Of a stretch of 64,000 nt of DNA, positions 61,690 to 64,000 are shown piece by piece. A program made the position numbers and the translations under genes. A model generated the notes under the pieces. The model had not been told where the DNA came from. It ran no database searches and worked only from the letters and a program-made list of their open reading frames with translations. The number at the start of each line of letters is the position of its first letter. Within the stretch, counting starts at the first letter, position 1. Source of the DNA: Janthinobacterium sp. 1_2014MBL_MicDiv (lineage in GTDB: Bacteria; Pseudomonadota; Gammaproteobacteria; Burkholderiales; Burkholderiaceae_D); the NCBI RefSeq assembly GCF_001865675.1, contig NZ_CP011319.1:1364001-1428000 (forward strand), written 5' to 3'.

Positions 61690-64000
61690 ATGTTTCTAAA
61701 TCTTAGCGAATCTGGTTGCCAGTCGGCCACCGTCAGTGGCATGGAAGTCTTGGCTGCCGGGAAGCGCGGCGCCGTGCGTGCCGCGCTCTTGCCGCCCTGG
61801 CTGATGCGCATGGCGGTGGCCATGCTGTTCATCCTGATGGCCTTGTATTCGCAGCATGCGCGTGCGGCCACTACATGCACGAATCCGGTCAACGTCACCA
61901 TTTCAGCAGGGGGCACCGTTCTGGATGACTATAATCCCAATGGTTGCACGTTTGGTCTGACGGCGATACAAGTTCCGCCGATACATGGCAACATCGTACA
62001 AGATCCGGTCAGTACGAATATCGTGCACTATGTTAATAGAGCGAGCGACAACGCCACCTTTGATACCTTTACTGTCGGTGACGATAGTCTGAACCCCATC
62101 GTTTATAACGTCACGATACTGTCCAGTACGCCAATTGCCGGCGCCGCCAGCGCTACAGTGGCTTACGGCAGCAGCGCCACATCGATCCCCCTGAACCTGA
62201 GCGGCGCGGCAGCGACATCGGTGGCGGTGGCCTCCGCCGCCGCGCATGGCACGGCGACGGCCAGCGGCACCAGCATCACCTACACGCCGACGGCAGGCTA
62301 TGGCGGACCGGACAGCTTCACTTATACGGCCACCAACGGCAGCGGCACCTCGGCGCCGGCCACCGTGACGATCACGGTGGCCGGCCCCACCATCACGATT
62401 GCGCCAAGCACCCTGCCGGCAGCCACCGTGGGCGCGGCCTACAGCCAGAGCGTGACCGCCTCGAACGGCTTCGCGCCTTACGGGTACGCGATCAGCGCCG
62501 GCACCTTGCCGGCCGGCTTGACCTTGAATGCCGCCACCGGCGTGCTGTCGGGCACGCCGACGGCCGGCGGCAGCTTCAACTTCACCGTGCGCGCCACCGA
62601 CAGTTCGACGGGCAACGGCCCGTATTCGGGCGCGCGCGCCTACTCGCTGACGGTGTCTGCGCCGACGATCAGCGTCACGCCGACGGTCATGCCGGCCATG
62701 ACGGCCGGCGTCGCCTACAGCCAGTCCATCAGCGCCGCCGGCGGCACGGCCCCGTATACCTATGCCATCACGGGCGGCAGCGTGCCGACGGGCCTGAGCC
62801 TGGCGGCGGACGGCACCCTGTCGGGCACGCCGACGGCAGCGGGGCCATTCAACTTTACCGTCACGGCCACCGACAGCAGCACGGGCACGGGTGCTCCTTA
62901 CACGGGTTCGCGCGCCTATTCCGTCACGGTGGCGGCGGGTGCGCCCGTTGCCGGCGCCGCCAGCGCCACGGTGGCCTTCGGCAGCGGCCCGACTGCGATC
63001 CCCCTGAACCTGAGTGGCGGCGCGGCGACGTCGGTGGCCGTGGCGTCCGCCGCCTTGCATGGCACGGCGACGGCCATCGGCACCAGCATCACCTACACGC
63101 CGACGGCCGGCTACGGCGGGCCGGACACCTTTACCTATACCGCGAGCAATGGCGTCGGCACCTCGGCGCCCGCCACCGTGACGATCACGGTTGCCGGCCC
63201 CACCATCACGATTTTGCCAAGCACCGTGCCGGCAGCCACCGTGGGCGCGGCCTACAGCCAGAGCGTGACCGCCTCGAACGGCTTCGCGCCATACGGGTAC
63301 GCGATCAGCTCCGGCACCTTGCCGGCCGGCCTGACCTTGAATGCTGCCACCGGCGTGCTGTCGGGTACGCCGACGGCCGGCGGCAGCTTCAACTTCACCG
63401 TGCGCGCCACCGACAGTGCGACGGGCAGTGGCCCGTATTCCGGTGCGCGCGCCTACGCGATGACGGTGTCGGCGCCGACGGTCGCGGTGGCGCCAACGAC
63501 CTTGCCGGCGATGACGGCCGGTGTTGCCTACAGCCAAAGCATCACGGCCACCGGCGGCACGGCACCACATAGCTATGCTATCGCCGCTGGCAGCGTGCCG
63601 ACGGGCCTGAGCCTGGCACCGGATGGCACCCTGTCCGGCACGCCCACGACGGCAGGCCCGTACAACTTTACCGTCACGGCCACCGACAGCAGCACCGGCG
63701 CCGGACCATACACGGGTTCGCGCGCCTATTCCGGCACGGTGGCGGCCGGCGCGCCCCTTGCCGGCAATGTCAGCACCGCCGTGGCCTATGGCAGCAGTGC
63801 CAACCCGATCACGCTGAACCTGAGCGGCGGCGTGGCGACGTCGGTAGCGGTGGCGTCCGCCGCCTTGCACGGCACGGCGACGGCCAGCGGCACCAGCATC
63901 AGCTACACGCCGGCGGCAGGCTATGCCGGGTCGGACAGCTTCACCTATACGGCGACCAATGGCGTCGGCACTTCGGCGCCGGCCACCGTGACGATCACCG
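61690..64000 (+). CDS. Large exported Ig-like repeat protein (N-terminal part)
   Basis: The open frame runs to the window end (at least 770 codons). An extended N-terminus has a membrane-type signal (RMAVAMLFILMALYSQHARA, cleavage about residue 59). After a short unique part come alternating modules: a Big_9/cadherin-like unit (SIPLNLSG...TSITYTPTAGYGGPDSFTYT...ATVTITV), then two He_PIG-type Ig units (PAATVGAAYSQSVTASNG... LPAGLTLNAATGVLSGTPTA; PAMTAGVAYSQSI...). The three-module set repeats every 270 codons. Such proteins are surface or secreted adhesins. AGGAAAATA lies before the start. The C-terminus, where an anchor or secretion signal would be, is outside the window. Confidence 0.88.
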   Translation, partial: MFLNLSESGCQSATVSGMEVLAAGKRGAVRAALLPPWLMRMAVAMLFILMALYSQHARAATTCTNPVNVTISAGGTVLDDYNPNGCTFGLTAIQVPPIHGNIVQDPVSTNIVHYVNRASDNATFDTFTVGDDSLNPIVYNVTILSSTPIAGAASATVAYGSSATSIPLNLSGAAATSVAVASAAAHGTATASGTSITYTPTAGYGGPDSFTYTATNGSGTSAPATVTITVAGPTITIAPSTLPAATVGAAYSQSVTASNGFAPYGYAISAGTLPAGLTLNAATGVLSGTPTAGGSFNFTVRATDSSTGNGPYSGARAYSLTVSAPTISVTPTVMPAMTAGVAYSQSISAAGGTAPYTYAITGGSVPTGLSLAADGTLSGTPTAAGPFNFTVTATDSSTGTGAPYTGSRAYSVTVAAGAPVAGAASATVAFGSGPTAIPLNLSGGAATSVAVASAALHGTATAIGTSITYTPTAGYGGPDTFTYTASNGVGTSAPATVTITVAGPTITILPSTVPAATVGAAYSQSVTASNGFAPYGYAISSGTLPAGLTLNAATGVLSGTPTAGGSFNFTVRATDSATGSGPYSGARAYAMTVSAPTVAVAPTTLPAMTAGVAYSQSITATGGTAPHSYAIAAGSVPTGLSLAPDGTLSGTPTTAGPYNFTVTATDSSTGAGPYTGSRAYSGTVAAGAPLAGNVSTAVAYGSSANPITLNLSGGVATSVAVASAALHGTATASGTSISYTPAAGYAGSDSFTYTATNGVGTSAPATVTIT
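62131..64000 (+). repeat. Tandem super-repeat of about 810 bp inside the Ig-like gene
   Basis: Units begin at about 62131, 62944 and 63754 (periods 813 and 810 bp). Each codes for one Big_9-like and two He_PIG-like modules. Long parts are almost identical at the DNA level, so homologous recombination could change the unit number. Confidence 0.85.

Noticed and set aside
61903..63870. Minus-strand open frame of 655 codons within the Ig-repeat gene
   Set aside because: Arg/Gly-rich antisense of the repeats; the + frame has a signal peptide and recognisable modules.
1..64000. CRISPR array, insertion sequence or rRNA gene
   Set aside because: I saw no short direct-repeat/spacer series, no transposase with terminal repeats and no rRNA sequence in the window.

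Overview
The window reads as a chromosomal segment of a GC-rich betaproteobacterium, most probably a member of the Oxalobacteraceae such as Janthinobacterium, Duganella or Massilia. That is inferred from the style of the proteins (DUF2145, DUF2339/DUF3999 pair, KaiC plus hybrid kinase, LplT-PlsC fusion), not from any marker gene. A complete P2-like prophage is inserted into it.

Left host arm (1-20,460). The tail of a small conserved protein is followed by a Sfp-type phosphopantetheinyl transferase, then a leftward trio of exported proteins (two paralogues and a DUF2145 protein). The trio diverges from an XRE-type regulator across an intergenic region with four GTAGCG/CGCTAC half-sites. Next come a translationally coupled DUF2339/DUF3999 membrane pair, an LplT-PlsC fusion for lysophospholipid uptake and acylation, a KaiC-like ATPase with a hybrid histidine kinase, and a full RND efflux operon (adaptor, pump, outer-membrane channel) followed by its likely TetR regulator. 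The arm ends in tRNA-Pro(GGG).

Prophage (about 20,460-54,331). The 3' part of tRNA-Pro, 89 bp perfectly and 141 bp in all including a terminator hairpin, is repeated at 54,243. These are attL and attR. Between them lie YegP-like DUF1508, integrase, a leftward early operon ending in a P2 gpA-type HUH replication protein with several very small overlapping genes, an Ogr-like late activator, small ribbon-helix-helix-like genes, a divergent XRE repressor with two cargo genes, and the P2 late block. In leftward order the late block is O, N, M, L, X, holin, endolysin, Rz/Rz1, R, S, V, W, J, I, H, FI, FII, E/E', T, U, D, with P and Q reading rightward. The E/E' -1 frameshift site and the nested Rz1 are both present. 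Two boxes sharing 18 of 24 bases precede V and P at the same distance and are probably Ogr sites.

The prophage carries accessory genes at three places. An AbiTii-like gene sits between V and S. A LexA-box operon (small protein plus SRAP/HMCES) lies after Q. Two A/T-rich genes lie next to attR: a putative PD-(D/E)XK nuclease and a zinc-ribbon DUF4145/HEPN-like protein. The last pair is the best candidate for an undescribed defence module.

Right host arm (54,384-64,000). It holds a small membrane protein, a MocR-type GntR/aminotransferase regulator, a secreted S9 prolyl-oligopeptidase-family peptidase, a DUF6916 protein, three tandem tail-collar (MdpB-like) proteins of exactly 177 residues each, and the start of a large exported Ig-like repeat protein built from about 810-bp units that runs off the window.
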